DNA of 64,000 nt. It comes from an uncultured bacterium (GTDB lineage: Bacteria > Patescibacteriota > Patescibacteriia > 2-12-FULL-60-25). The notes below the pieces were generated by a model, which was given only the letters and a program-made list of their open reading frames with translations, was not told the DNA's origin and did not search any database. The position numbers and the translations under genes were made by a program. Every line of letters starts with the position of its first letter. The stretch's first letter is position 1. The stretch spans positions 10,528 through 74,527 of the forward strand of contig CALFEO010000001.1 of assembly GCA_937949995.1 (NCBI GenBank), written 5' to 3'. This document shows positions 33,465-43,289 of this stretch, piece by piece.

Positions 33465-33616
33465 GCGCAAAATAATAAAGTATCAAATAATAAATAATAA
33501 AGATAAATCCCATCCGCTCGCTTTGTTATTTATTATTTGTTATTTATTAATTAATAAGATCCGCTCGCTTTATTATTTATTATTTATTATTTGTTAATTA
33601 ATGTTGTTATTTGTTA
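33465..33616. repeat. Family G units (aataataaataataaag / ctttattatttattattt)
   Basis: Inverted AT-rich tandems around short gctcgctt and atccgctcgct phrases. A longer block of the same family closes the window (63745-64000). Confidence 0.8.
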
Positions 33617-33617
33617 A

Positions 33618-35012
33618 TTAAAGTTGGATTTTTGTAATTAAATTAGTAATTTCAGTTGTTTTTTCATTTTGTAATTGTATTGTTGTTGCTTCCAGATTCA
33701 ATCTGATAAGCTGTTCCGTATTTGATTGACGCAAATTAAACCACCAAGCCTCGCCTTGCTTGGGATCGCCAAACTCAAAACGCAAACCATCCAAGTCCAC
33801 AACTTTTGTTGCTTTATCTTTGTACGCATCAACAACTCGTCTCATTACCGCATCCTTATCAAGAACTTCAAAATTTATCTCTCCCGAATGATGATATTTT
33901 TGCAGATGCTTCCAATAATCACCAAATGTCTGAAACGGATTCACCAACTCTTTCAATAAAACCAGCATGGCATAATCACCGCATTCCATATTCCAAAACT
34001 CCTTAAAATAATAATGCATGCTAAGCTCTCCGCCAAAAATCGCATCAACTTCGCGCATTTGATTTTTGATATTCGCATGCCCGACTTTGCAAAATACAGA
34101 TTCACCGCCCGCCGACTCTATCGCGTCTTTTACCGACCACGAAGATCTGACATCATTCAACACTTTGCCGGATCCGAATTTAACCAACTCAATCTTGGCA
34201 AAAACAGCGGTCATGATGTCACCCGGGACTTGTTCGCCTTTTTCATCCACAAAACCGATTCTATCAGCATCACCATCAAAAGCGATGCCCATGACAGCGC
34301 CCGTTTCCACAACTTTTTTCTTCAAAGCATCCAAAGTCTCCTTTTTAATCGGATTAGCTTCGTGATTCGGAAAATTACCGTTCGGCTCAAAATACAAACG
34401 CTCAACCTTTAACCAAGGCAACCTCTCAAGCAACTTCGGTAGAACAAATCCGGCCATCCCATTTCCCGCGTCAATCACCACTTTCACCTCCGGCATCGCA
34501 CTCGACAACTCCGCCTTCTCAATCACAAAATCAACATATCTCTCTAGCGCTTCCGGATCCTCCGTTACCTTCCCGGCATTCGACGTTCGACGTTCGACGT
34601 TCGACGATCCAAAGTTATCCCGTATCTCCTCCAAACCCGATCCCAATCCAAGCGGCAACATCTCCCCCGTTACAAACTTAAACCCATTATACTTACCGGG
34701 ATTATGACTGGCCGTAATCATGATTCCCAAATCAAACTCTTTATTCGCCAGCCCCATTAAAATATTAAACATGGGAGTTGAACATTGTCCGATTTTCACC
34801 ACATCCACTCCGTTTTGCGTTAATGATGCTATAAGCGCGTCTTCCAATTCCGGCGAAGTCAGCCTCATATCTTTGCCAATCATCACTTTTTTGGGATTTC
34901 GGGCTTTAATGACGGCTATGCCCAATTTTTCCGCAAAATTAGCGTTTATTACAGCCGGCGACTCCCCGCGGATATCATACGACTTAAACACCTCAAAAAT
35001 CTCTTCTTGCAT
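33618..35012 (-). CDS. Phosphomannomutase/phosphoglucomutase
   Basis: Alpha-D-phosphohexomutase for sugar-nucleotide supply. From the ATG at 35012 (QEEIFEVFKSYDIRGES) it has 464 residues. The longer frame opens with a GTG at 35060 and adds nothing recognisable. The active-site serine loop is GIMITASHNPGKYNGFKF, the metal loop GIAFDGDADRIGFVDEKG and the sugar loop GELSMHYYF, ending with the phosphate loop RQSNTEQLIRLNLEA. Residues about 133-146 (SSNVERRTSNAG) come from a family E repeat in a surface loop. ManB/AlgC-type substrate cannot be fixed by eye. Confidence 0.93.
   Translation of the reverse strand: MQEEIFEVFKSYDIRGESPAVINANFAEKLGIAVIKARNPKKVMIGKDMRLTSPELEDALIASLTQNGVDVVKIGQCSTPMFNILMGLANKEFDLGIMITASHNPGKYNGFKFVTGEMLPLGLGSGLEEIRDNFGSSNVERRTSNAGKVTEDPEALERYVDFVIEKAELSSAMPEVKVVIDAGNGMAGFVLPKLLERLPWLKVERLYFEPNGNFPNHEANPIKKETLDALKKKVVETGAVMGIAFDGDADRIGFVDEKGEQVPGDIMTAVFAKIELVKFGSGKVLNDVRSSWSVKDAIESAGGESVFCKVGHANIKNQMREVDAIFGGELSMHYYFKEFWNMECGDYAMLVLLKELVNPFQTFGDYWKHLQKYHHSGEINFEVLDKDAVMRRVVDAYKDKATKVVDLDGLRFEFGDPKQGEAWWFNLRQSNTEQLIRLNLEATTIQLQNEKTTEITNLITKIQL
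34577..34612. repeat. Family E unit inside the phosphohexomutase gene
   Basis: Gacgttcgacgttcgacgtt in frame, flanked by ordinary family-conserved sequence (LEEIRDNF before, EDPEALERYVDF after). Confidence 0.85.
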
Positions 35013-35064
35013 ATGCTCCATATTATTGACCGAATGCAACAATTCGTCTACACTAAGCACATAA

Positions 35065-35215
35065 TTACTATTACGTTCATAACGTTTCTAACGTTCATAA
35101 TGAATTATGATTAAAGTTCATCAAGTCTAAAGTTTATCAAGAGCAACTTAAGCTTCTCTTGATAAACTTGTTACTTTAATCTTGACGAACTCAACCGTTA
35201 CGACGTTATAACTAT
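35065..35215. repeat. ataacg units and family A palindrome
   Basis: Gttcataacgtttctaacg, then aaagttcatcaagtctaaag ... cttctcttgataaacttg, ending in ttacgacgttataact, upstream of lemA. Confidence 0.75.
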
Positions 35216-35231
35216 TAAAGATAATGTAAAT

Positions 35232-35807
35232 ATGACAATCTTTTGGATACTTCTCATCGCTATCATAGTTGTTGGCGCCTGGCTTATCACCGTTTATAAC
35301 GGTCTCATCAAAGCTAAAAATCGTACCGAAGAAGCTTTTTCGGATATCGACGTGCAGTTAAAACGCCGTCATGATCTTATTCCCAATTTGGTCAACACGG
35401 TCAAAGGCTATGCCTCACACGAAGCTTCCGTTTTTACTCAAGTTACCGAGGCCCGCGCCAACGCCGTACAAGCCAAAACCATCGATGAAAAAATCGACAG
35501 CGAAAATCAATTAATGGGAACTTTAAAAACTCTCTTTGCCGTTGCCGAAAATTATCCGGAGCTTAAAGCCAATCAAAACTTCTTGCACCTGCAACAAGAA
35601 TTGGCCGACACGGAAAACAAAGTCCAAGCCTCACGCCGCTTTTATAACGGCAATGTCCGCGATTTCAACACCAAGCTTCAAGTCTTCCCCACCAACATCA
35701 TCGCCGGCATACTCGGATTCACAGCTTACAAATTCTTCGAAGCCGAAGAAGAAGCCAAAGCTGTTCCGGTTGTTAACTTCGACAACAAACCCGCCGACAA
35801 CAACTAA
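35232..35807 (+). CDS. lemA: LemA family membrane protein
   Basis: 191 residues, one N-terminal membrane helix ([23 protein letters not shown]), then the LemA four-helix domain: [34 protein letters not shown] and [46 protein letters not shown], the family's most conserved blocks. Function in the family is unclear. The next gene on the same strand is htpX, a pairing found in many bacteria. The GATAAT box lies six bases before the start. Confidence 0.95.
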   Translation: MTIFWILLIAIIVVGAWLITVYNGLIKAKNRTEEAFSDIDVQLKRRHDLIPNLVNTVKGYASHEASVFTQVTEARANAVQAKTIDEKIDSENQLMGTLKTLFAVAENYPELKANQNFLHLQQELADTENKVQASRRFYNGNVRDFNTKLQVFPTNIIAGILGFTAYKFFEAEEEAKAVPVVNFDNKPADNN

Positions 35808-35819
35808 TCTCAAGCCCCC

Positions 35820-35848
35820 AAAGTTCCGAACCAAACGTTCGGAACTTT
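35820..35848 (+). terminator. Hairpin after lemA
   Basis: AAAGTTCCGAAC, loop CAAAC, GTTCGGAACTTT; 12-base stem, followed only by a short T-poor tail, so terminator strength is uncertain. Confidence 0.65.
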
Positions 35849-35859
35849 AAACTCTTTAA

Positions 35860-36232
35860 ATCATTTAGTTTAACCCACCCCCTTCCCCCTCCCTTAAACC
35901 AAAGGAGGGGCTGCAAATTACCAAGTTTGCTTTCAGAAGCATGCTTCTCAAGCACAGAAATAAACGTCGTAAGGATAAACCTTGCAGGCCACTCGAAGCC
36001 ACAAGGCGAAGATGCGGTGTTTATCCGTGCTAAGAAGACAAACGGTTACATTGGTGCGGATAAACACGAGGTTTATCCCTACGAAGTGACTAACCGCTAA
36101 ACTCGTTACGAACAGCTTGCCCCGAAAACGAATGAAATGAGTTCTTCGGGGTTATAAACGTTAATAAACACTACGAAAGTTATAAACATCTGGCTAGCAG
36201 CTAGTGGCTGGTAGCTAGCAGCTCATCGCAAG
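35860..36232. repeat. Composite repeats between lemA and htpX
   Basis: Family H-like ccctcccttaaaccaaaggagggg, a long family B palindrome (35955-36088) with a GC-rich insert, then ttcttcggggttataaacg units inverted relative to 7290-7390, and family D ending two bases before the htpX ATG. The 373-base gap holds no gene. Confidence 0.75.
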
Positions 36233-36234
36233 TT

Positions 36235-37119
36235 ATGTATAACCAAATTGATTCCAACAAAAGAAAATCCATGTTGCTCATCGCTTTGTTCGTTGGGCTT
36301 TTGGCGCTCGTGGGTTACTTGTACGGCTACATCAACGGATATGGTTACACGGGTCTGGCCTTGGCTTTGATCGTTTCCACGGTTTGGACGCTGATCTCTT
36401 GGTACGCCGGTTCCGCGATTACCTTGGCGACCCTGGGCGCTCACGAGTTAAAAGACAAGTCGCAATTCCCAACTCTTTGGAACACTGTGGAAAATCTCTC
36501 CATCACGGCCGGCATCCCCATGCCCCGTGTCTTTATTGTTAACGACCCATCGCCAAACGCGTTTGCCACCGGACGCGATCCCCAACATGCGAGTGTGGCC
36601 GTAACAACCGGCTTACTGCAAATACTCGATAAAACAGAACTCGAGGGTGTTTTAGCTCACGAATTGGCGCACATCAAAAATTACGACACTCGCATCATGG
36701 TCTTGGTCGGCGTTTTGGTTGGCGCTATTGTCATGCTTGGTGATTGGATGTTCCGCACATCACTCTTGCGCGGAAGCGATCGCAAAGGAGGGCATCCGGC
36801 TATTATGATCATCGGACTCTTATTCATTGTCTTATCACCCGTAATCGCCGAACTCATCAAACTCGCGATTTCCCGCAGCCGGGAATACTTGGCCGACGCT
36901 TCAGGCGCTCTGCTTACCCGCTATCCCGAAGGCCTTGCCTCGGCTCTGGAAAAAATCCGCGACAACGCCGCTCCCATGAGACAGCAATCACATGCAACCA
37001 ATCATCTCTGGATTTCCGATCCCAAAGCCAAAAAACTCTCCGAAAAAGTCTCCGGCCTCTTTGCAACCCACCCCCCAATCAACGACCGCATCAACAACCT
37101 TAGAGGAATGCTCAACTAA
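36235..37119 (+). CDS. htpX: M48 zinc metalloprotease HtpX
   Basis: 294-residue membrane protease for quality control of membrane proteins. Two N-terminal membrane helices (about 12-60), the zinc motif HELAHIKN (about 142-149), further helices (VGVLVGAIVMLGDWMF, IMIIGLLFIVLSPVIAELI), and the third ligand in SRSREYLADASGALLTRYPEGLASALEKI, then FATHPPINDRI at the end. The family set is complete. It follows lemA, as is common. Confidence 0.97.
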   Translation: MYNQIDSNKRKSMLLIALFVGLLALVGYLYGYINGYGYTGLALALIVSTVWTLISWYAGSAITLATLGAHELKDKSQFPTLWNTVENLSITAGIPMPRVFIVNDPSPNAFATGRDPQHASVAVTTGLLQILDKTELEGVLAHELAHIKNYDTRIMVLVGVLVGAIVMLGDWMFRTSLLRGSDRKGGHPAIMIIGLLFIVLSPVIAELIKLAISRSREYLADASGALLTRYPEGLASALEKIRDNAAPMRQQSHATNHLWISDPKAKKLSEKVSGLFATHPPINDRINNLRGMLN

Positions 37120-37132
37120 AACCAATTTTACC

Positions 37133-37428
37133 CAAATTATTAATTAAAAATTAAGAATTAAAAATGAATATAGCCTACGGCATTACTATACTCAATTCAT
37201 GATGCATAATGCATGATGCATAATTTTGGAACTTGATCATTATATAATTAAATATCGCTACAGCGATACAATCATTTTGCACTATGCATTATGCACTATG
37301 CATTGATGGCATGCGATACAATCATTTTGCACTATGCATTATGCACTATGCATTAAATATGCTCGATTCCGTAATTCATAATTCTTAATTCTTAATTCAA
37401 AATTATTAATTGTTATTCGTCAGTTATT
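37133..37428. repeat. Family F repeats
   Basis: Aattaaaaattaagaatta, then alternating tgcataatgcatgatgcat and two near-copies of gatacaatcattttgcac + tatgcattatgcactatgc. It fills the gap between htpX and clpC. Confidence 0.85.
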
Positions 37429-39921
37429 ATGTTACCCAACGATCTTATCAACCGCTTTACCACCCATCTCAAAGAGGCTTTGCAGAAAGCTTTGGGTTTT
37501 GCCGTTTCCAACGGCCGGGAGATGGTTGAACCGGGCGATATAATCGTTGGTCTTTTAAGCGAAAAAGGCGCATTGGGCGGAGAGATATTAAATAAAGCCG
37601 GCTGCACGGTTGCGGCCGCTTCCGAATTTTTTCGCGGTACTCCGGCACAAAAAAAATCCGTCATGGCGCTTGATCTAAGCGACCCGGTTAAAAAAATAAT
37701 TGAAAAATGCGTAGTCATAGCTCATTTGCGTGAACATAAATTCGTAGGCACAGAGCACTTGGTTGCCGCTTTGATTGAATCCGGAGATAAACGCATCCAG
37801 GATTTTTTCTTACGGCAAAAAGTCGATATTGCATCATTAAAAGATCAAATTGAATCGGTTTTAAAATCCGAATCCAATTTTCCGGGCATGGATCAAATGA
37901 GCAATCGCGCATTAAACGATGATTTTCTGCCCCCGCTATTACCGGATGACGATTTGCCGGCTTCGGCTTTTTCGCAACAAACAAATCGCAACCCCTTATC
38001 CTCGGCCCTGGATTCATTTGCTCGTGACATAACTCATAAAGATATTGTTTTTTCTTTGGATCCGGTTATCGGCCGTGATGCGGAAATCGATCGTATCATC
38101 GAAGTCCTGATTCGCCGAACCAAATCCAATCCCATTTTATTGGGAGATCCGGGCGTGGGAAAAACCGCTATCGTTGAAGGCCTCGCCAAACGAATCGCAG
38201 ATGGCGACGTTCCCGATGCCTTATACGGACACAAAGTGCTTAGTTTGGATTTGGCATCCACTGTTGCCGGCACAATGTACCGCGGTGAATTCGAAGCCCG
38301 TCTCAAACAAATCGTTGAAGAAGCAAGCAAAGACCCGCACACGATTTTATTTATTGATGAAATACACAACATTGTTGGCGCCGGCTCGACTTCCGGTTCT
38401 TTGGACGCGGCCAACATTTTAAAACCCGCTTTGGCGCGCGGATCCATCCGCTGTATTGGCGCCACCACTTGGTCCGAATACAAAAAACATATCGAGCCCG
38501 ACGCGGCCTTGGAGCGTCGTTTTCAGCCAATCATTATCAGCGAACCCGATAGATTGGCAACTTTGGAAATGCTTAAAGGTTTGGAAGATCGTTACGCCAA
38601 ACATCATAAAGTCGTCTACGCTCCGCAAACTTTGATTGCGGCCGTTGATCTGGCTGAACGCTTTTTAACGGATCGTCTTTTTCCTGATAAAGCCGTGGAT
38701 TTGCTGGACGAAGCCGCCGCCTCGGTCGCCGCTCGCCGTCAATCCCGTGAATTCCACGAACGTTTGGCGGTTTTGGACGCGGCCATTCAAGAAAAAATCC
38801 GTTCCTCCGAAGAAGCTCTGCATAATCAAGATCTGGCACGCGCCGAAACACTGACCCGCGAAGCCGAGGATCTCATTGCCAATCGCAAGCAAATGGAAGA
38901 TGAGAAAAATCAATCACTGCAAAAAGAACGCCCCCGCATTCTGCCCGAGGATGTTGCCCGTGTTGTCGCCCGTGTATCCAATGTACCCTTGGAAATGATT
39001 TTGGCTTCCGAGCGCGAAAGATTGGACGGTTTGGAAGATCGTCTGCGCGCCAACATTTTTGGCCAAGACCAAGCTCTCGAGGCTGTTTCCGACGTCATCC
39101 GCCGTGCCCGCCTTGGCCTGCAAGACAGTAAACGCCCCAAAGCCTCCATGCTGTTCGTGGGTCCGTCCGGCACCGGCAAAACCGAGTTGGCACGAGCTAT
39201 CGCCCGCGAAATTTTTTCCCGCGAAGATGCTCTCATCAAACTCGACATGAGCGAATTCGCCGAATCACATACCATCTCCAAACTCATCGGCTCTCCTGCC
39301 GGCTATGTCGGCTATCGCGAAAGCACCAAACTTACAGATGCAATCCGCAAACGCCCGCACGCCGTGGTCTGTTTTGATGAAATCGAAAAAGCTCATCCCG
39401 ATGTGCAACATACGCTTTTGCAAATTTTGGAGGACGGAAAAATCACCGATGCAACCGGCCGTACCGTCTCTTTTGCACACTCTTATGTAATTTTGACCTC
39501 CAATGCGGGCTCCGAGCATGTGGATAAAAAATCCATCGGCTTTGGTGATGAACGCACCGCCATGTCCGCAATCTTAAACGAACAAATCAAAGAACGCTTT
39601 AAACCCGAACTGTTAAACAGGCTGGATCGCATCATAACTTTTCAATCTCTGGATAATTCGCATCTTCGCAATATTCTGGATCAAGAAATCGCTCAAGTCT
39701 GCAATCGCCTGCAAAACATGCAAAAAATCGCCTGCGAAGTACCCGAAAATGTGCGCGAATGGCTCATGTCACAACCCCTCCCGCCCGAACAAGGCGCCCG
39801 CGCCATCCGTCGTTTGGTTGAACGCGAAATCACTTCGGCCATATCCCAATTCCTCGTCAACCGCCGCAACAAGCGCCTCATCCGCCTCACAACACAAAAC
39901 GGCAAAATAATGGTAAAATAG
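37429..39921 (+). CDS. clpC: ClpC/ClpA-type AAA+ unfoldase
   Basis: 830 residues. A Clp N-domain (FTTHLKEALQKALGFAVSNG...GDIIVGLL) precedes two AAA+ modules. D1 has Walker A GDPGVGKTAIVEG (about 242) and Walker B ILFIDEIHNIVGAG; D2 has GPSGTGKTELARAIA (about 579) and VVCFDEIEKAHPDV. The middle coiled coil is short, as in ClpC rather than ClpB. The loop KKSIGFGDERTAM (about 699-711) matches the IGF/IGL loop that docks ClpP, so a peptidase partner is expected elsewhere. The sensor-2 and C-terminal GARAIRRLVEREI are conserved. No SD. Confidence 0.95.
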   Translation: MLPNDLINRFTTHLKEALQKALGFAVSNGREMVEPGDIIVGLLSEKGALGGEILNKAGCTVAAASEFFRGTPAQKKSVMALDLSDPVKKIIEKCVVIAHLREHKFVGTEHLVAALIESGDKRIQDFFLRQKVDIASLKDQIESVLKSESNFPGMDQMSNRALNDDFLPPLLPDDDLPASAFSQQTNRNPLSSALDSFARDITHKDIVFSLDPVIGRDAEIDRIIEVLIRRTKSNPILLGDPGVGKTAIVEGLAKRIADGDVPDALYGHKVLSLDLASTVAGTMYRGEFEARLKQIVEEASKDPHTILFIDEIHNIVGAGSTSGSLDAANILKPALARGSIRCIGATTWSEYKKHIEPDAALERRFQPIIISEPDRLATLEMLKGLEDRYAKHHKVVYAPQTLIAAVDLAERFLTDRLFPDKAVDLLDEAAASVAARRQSREFHERLAVLDAAIQEKIRSSEEALHNQDLARAETLTREAEDLIANRKQMEDEKNQSLQKERPRILPEDVARVVARVSNVPLEMILASERERLDGLEDRLRANIFGQDQALEAVSDVIRRARLGLQDSKRPKASMLFVGPSGTGKTELARAIAREIFSREDALIKLDMSEFAESHTISKLIGSPAGYVGYRESTKLTDAIRKRPHAVVCFDEIEKAHPDVQHTLLQILEDGKITDATGRTVSFAHSYVILTSNAGSEHVDKKSIGFGDERTAMSAILNEQIKERFKPELLNRLDRIITFQSLDNSHLRNILDQEIAQVCNRLQNMQKIACEVPENVREWLMSQPLPPEQGARAIRRLVEREITSAISQFLVNRRNKRLIRLTTQNGKIMVK

Positions 39922-40015
39922 CAGACAGAGTTCATCAAGACTAAAGTAACAAGTTCATCACGAGCAACCAAAACAACTCCTGATGAACTTTAATCTTGAT
40001 AAACGTTTATCTGTC
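39922..40015. repeat. Family A palindrome
   Basis: Agagttcatcaagactaaag ... gaactttaatcttgataaac between clpC and the surface-cluster genes. Confidence 0.75.
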
Positions 40016-40019
40016 TCTT

Positions 40020-41294
40020 ATGCCCCAAGGAGGAGCCGCTAAAAAATTAGAACCTCAAGCAAGCGATAAAAATCGCTCTTCTTCGAATGCGGCCAAACGC
40101 GCTACTTTTTCGGTAAAAATCACTCCCGTCAATGACAACTCTTCAGCACCTTCATCCGGTCGATCTACACTTCCATCCATCACTCCAACCGCAAAAGGGA
40201 TGCCTCAAACATCTCCCGGTGCAAAAACTCTTCGTGGAATCGGGCCATCGGCCCCAAAAACAGCGCCTCGCCCAACCGGAATCGGTTCGGCTTCGCCCGT
40301 GGGCAAAAAATCTCCAAAAAAACCATCCCGCTCCGTAGGCCCCAAGGCCATAACCCGACCCGTTAACCCCATGCAATTGGCTTCGCGTTTGCAATCCGAT
40401 CAGCAACGGGCGCGCTTGGACAGCGCCCCCGGCACCGGTCCGACCCGCGAAGAAATGCTAGCGGGCACAGGTACGGGAGACAATGCCATTTTACCCGGAC
40501 AATTCGATCCGCTCAAAGGTCAAAGCGCTTTTGGACGCGAAGCTGAAGCTCCAGGATCAATGTCCGAATCTTCCGATCGCACAGACGATGCAAAAGGCGG
40601 GGGCCCGGTTATGTCGGATTTGGAGCGGCAACGCGCCATGCAGTTTTCCCAAGCACAGATGGCGGCTGCGGCCGGGGCTTCGGGTGTTGCCGGAGCCGGA
40701 CAAACCGGTACCGAAACAGCAGCTCCCGGCGCAATCACGGTCGGTAAAAAATCAGCCGTCGCGCAAACCTCTCCGCAAGAACAAACAATTGAAGAAACCG
40801 AACAAACAATCGAAGAACAAGTCCCCGCCGATCAAAAACAACCCGGTAAAAAAGGCTCCGATCTCCAAACCGCTCAAAACATCGCGTCCGCCATGAACAT
40901 GGAAAAAACCGCCAAGGTTCTGGGCGCGGCGCAAGCCGTAAAAGGCAATATAGAGGCCGTTCGCAAAGTGCAAAAAACAGCTCAAACTTTTTGGAATATC
41001 ATCAAAGCAGGCGAATTAGCGGCCGGTGTCTCGATTCTTTCCTTGGTTATTTTGATAATTACCGCCAATCTTCAGATGATTAATAAATATACTTTCAAAA
41101 ACCGCATCATCCCGCCTACATTTTTGATCGAAGACGCGGCCATTATCTGCGTTAACTGCGCTTTATGCGGAGCCTCGTGCATATCCGTAACAGCCATGCC
41201 ATTTATAATGATTCCACTGATCGGTTCCCTCATTTTAATGGCCGGATTACTTGGCTTGGATTTCTTGGATATTTTTGACTTGGGAATCATGTAA
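40020..41294 (+). CDS. Membrane protein with long disordered Lys/Pro/Ala-rich N-terminus and two or three C-terminal helices
   Basis: Not recognised. From the ATG at 40020 (PQGGAAKKLEPQ) it has 424 residues. The first 300 are low-complexity (Lys-Pro then Gln/Glu/Ala-rich), with no signal peptide. The C-terminal 120 residues are hydrophobic: GELAAGVSILSLVILIITANL, then DAAIICVNCALCGASCISVTAMPFIMIPLIGSLILMAGLLGL, with three Cys in or near the second helix. The disordered arm must be cytoplasmic. It is the first gene of the right-pointing surface cluster. A VirB6- or VirB8-like role would suit the context but no similarity is visible. Confidence 0.65.
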   Translation: MPQGGAAKKLEPQASDKNRSSSNAAKRATFSVKITPVNDNSSAPSSGRSTLPSITPTAKGMPQTSPGAKTLRGIGPSAPKTAPRPTGIGSASPVGKKSPKKPSRSVGPKAITRPVNPMQLASRLQSDQQRARLDSAPGTGPTREEMLAGTGTGDNAILPGQFDPLKGQSAFGREAEAPGSMSESSDRTDDAKGGGPVMSDLERQRAMQFSQAQMAAAAGASGVAGAGQTGTETAAPGAITVGKKSAVAQTSPQEQTIEETEQTIEEQVPADQKQPGKKGSDLQTAQNIASAMNMEKTAKVLGAAQAVKGNIEAVRKVQKTAQTFWNIIKAGELAAGVSILSLVILIITANLQMINKYTFKNRIIPPTFLIEDAAIICVNCALCGASCISVTAMPFIMIPLIGSLILMAGLLGLDFLDIFDLGIM

Positions 41295-41298
41295 TAAA

Positions 41299-41327
41299 TT
41301 GATAAACCGCGGGTAAACCTATATAAT
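41299..41327 (+). promoter_or_regulatory. Sigma70-type promoter before the propeller gene
   Basis: TTGATA (41299-41304), 17-base spacer, TATAAT (41322-41327). The start codon lies 18 bases further on. Confidence 0.75.
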
Positions 41328-41345
41328 AAAACAAACCATGCTTAT

Positions 41346-42572
41346 ATGATCTCTATAACCGAAGCGCAAAAAAAAATTCTGTTTATCATCTTTTTTGTAA
41401 CTTTTACGGTCGGCACAGGATATGCTCTGTACTATTTCTTTTTCAGACCTTTGCCCGCGCCCGTTACCCAAACCGGTGAAACTCCGCCGGCTTACACAGG
41501 TACACTCACCCCTTCGGGCGAAAGAGAAACCGACCAACCGTTTATCCCTTCGCAACCGGCCGGCCTTCCCATTGCCGGCCAAGCACCCGGCCAAGCGGAA
41601 ACAACCGCAGAGTCCGATGCGCTTCGATCCCAAGTTACACAAGCTTTAAGCTTGGCCAAAAACGGTTCACCTCGCTATTACGACCCGCTTGATGGACGGT
41701 TTTATCAACTTTCAGCCGATGGTCAAGAACAAAGGCTTTCCAATCGTCAATTTTTAAATGTCGAAACAATTAATTGGTCGAGCGTCAGCAATCAAGCGAT
41801 TTTGGAATTTCCGGACGGAAGCAATATTTACTACAACTTCGACGAAGACCGCCAAGTAACCCTGCCCGCTCATTGGGAAGATTTTGCATTCTCTCCCGTT
41901 GACGATAAAATTACCGCCAAAAGCATCGGTTTGGACGAGCGCAACCGCTTTTTGGTTGTAGCTGATGCGGATGGCAATGAAGCAACAGCTCTATATGAAC
42001 TTGGATCCAATGCCGACAGAATCATTCCCAGCTGGTCGCCCAACAACACTGTCGTTGGATTTTCCAAAACCGGCGATCCCCTGCCGGACGGAGGCGAAGA
42101 AATCTTGCTCTTGGGCAAAAATCACGAATCCTTCAAGCCCCTCAAGGTTGCAGGCAAGGGCTTTCTCCCCTCCTGGTCGCCAACCGGCAAACAATTGCTC
42201 TACAGCATTTATCATGAACGTGATAATTACAAACCCATGCTCTGGATTTCCGAGGCTTCCGGCCCTGAAATCGGTCAAAATCGCCGCCGCTTAAACATAA
42301 ATACTTGGGCTGATAAATGCGTTTGGCACGATGAACAAACCATTTATTGCGGTGTTCCCGTAGCTCTTCCGGATGGAGCGGGCTGGGATCGAAATCTTGT
42401 CTCCGCTGTTTCCGATGATATCTATCGCATCGATTTAAAAACCGGTGTAGCGCAAAAAATCAACACATCACCTTTAACGCGTCCCATTAACAATCCTCAA
42501 TTGAATGCGGAACAAAATCAAATAATTTACACGGATACCATAACCGGACACTTGTATAAATTCGATCTGTAA
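41346..42572 (+). CDS. Membrane-anchored TolB-like beta-propeller protein
   Basis: A 408-residue protein with an N-terminal membrane helix (about 9-31), a Pro/Thr-rich linker (LPAPVTQTGETPPAYTG) and a beta-propeller. The propeller blades carry TolB/WD40-like phrases: SWSPNNTVVGFSKTGDPLP, PSWSPTGKQLLYSIYHERD, NPQLNAEQNQIIYTDTITG. Such propellers are scaffolds for protein contacts at the cell surface. It has its own promoter and ends three bases before the next gene, with which it probably forms an operon. Confidence 0.75.
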   Translation: MISITEAQKKILFIIFFVTFTVGTGYALYYFFFRPLPAPVTQTGETPPAYTGTLTPSGERETDQPFIPSQPAGLPIAGQAPGQAETTAESDALRSQVTQALSLAKNGSPRYYDPLDGRFYQLSADGQEQRLSNRQFLNVETINWSSVSNQAILEFPDGSNIYYNFDEDRQVTLPAHWEDFAFSPVDDKITAKSIGLDERNRFLVVADADGNEATALYELGSNADRIIPSWSPNNTVVGFSKTGDPLPDGGEEILLLGKNHESFKPLKVAGKGFLPSWSPTGKQLLYSIYHERDNYKPMLWISEASGPEIGQNRRRLNINTWADKCVWHDEQTIYCGVPVALPDGAGWDRNLVSAVSDDIYRIDLKTGVAQKINTSPLTRPINNPQLNAEQNQIIYTDTITGHLYKFDL

Positions 42573-42575
42573 ACT

Positions 42576-43289
42576 ATGCAAATACATTTTAACACGCAAA
42601 AAATCGCGACATTGATAATCATCTTTGCCATAGTTATTTTTGCCGGTTCAGCCGGATACAAATGGTACAAAATCTCAACCGACACCTATATAGCCGGCGC
42701 GCCTCCCGCGGATCTGATCAACGAAATTCCGCCAAAATCAGTCCCCTACAATCAAATCAAACCGCGCGCATTAACCCCTTATGACGCTTTTATTATCGGT
42801 TCCGCATCTTCTTCCTATGGCTTGGTAATCTACGGCGATTATACCAATCCCGCCTCCAATGCATTATTGGCCGAGCTTGTTCCCAAATTATTACCTTATG
42901 AAGATTTAATTCGTTTAAACTGGCACTACCTGCCCGAAACAACTAAAGACGGCGACATGGGTTTCGAAGCCGCCATAGCCTCCGAATGCTCGCGTTTGTT
43001 GGATACCGGCTGGCCTTTACATACGGCATTATTAAAAGAAACGAATAAAACACTGAACCGCTCCCGCTTAAAACAATTGGTGGAAGATTTAAGTATTGAT
43101 CCCGAAATGATCAACGCCTGTCAAAATAACGCCGCTGTTCGCGACAGCATCAAAACAGCGATTCAAACCGCCAAAGGCGATGGCATCGACAAAGCACCTT
43201 TTGTTTTCGTGGGCACCGAAGCCATACCCGCCTCCGAGGTCAATACTGAAAAAATCATCAATGCCCTTAGAAACTATATTCAAAATTGA
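42576..43289 (+). CDS. DsbA/BdbD-fold membrane protein without a CxxC motif
   Basis: A 237-residue protein with an N-terminal signal anchor (about 9-30, ATLIIIFAIVIFAGSAGYKW) and a DsbA-like thioredoxin fold: LVIYGDYTNPASNALLAEL, then FEAAIASECSRLLDTGWPLHTALLKE, and the thioredoxin cis-Pro segment GDGIDKAPFVFVGTEAIPA. In active family members the first segment reads F-x-D-(F/Y)-x-CPFC. Here the same place reads YTNPAS, so it cannot act as a dithiol oxidoreductase by that motif. Three bases separate it from the propeller gene, and its 3' end overlaps the next frame. A chaperone or peptidoglycan-anchoring role is possible. Confidence 0.75.
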   Translation: MQIHFNTQKIATLIIIFAIVIFAGSAGYKWYKISTDTYIAGAPPADLINEIPPKSVPYNQIKPRALTPYDAFIIGSASSSYGLVIYGDYTNPASNALLAELVPKLLPYEDLIRLNWHYLPETTKDGDMGFEAAIASECSRLLDTGWPLHTALLKETNKTLNRSRLKQLVEDLSIDPEMINACQNNAAVRDSIKTAIQTAKGDGIDKAPFVFVGTEAIPASEVNTEKIINALRNYIQN

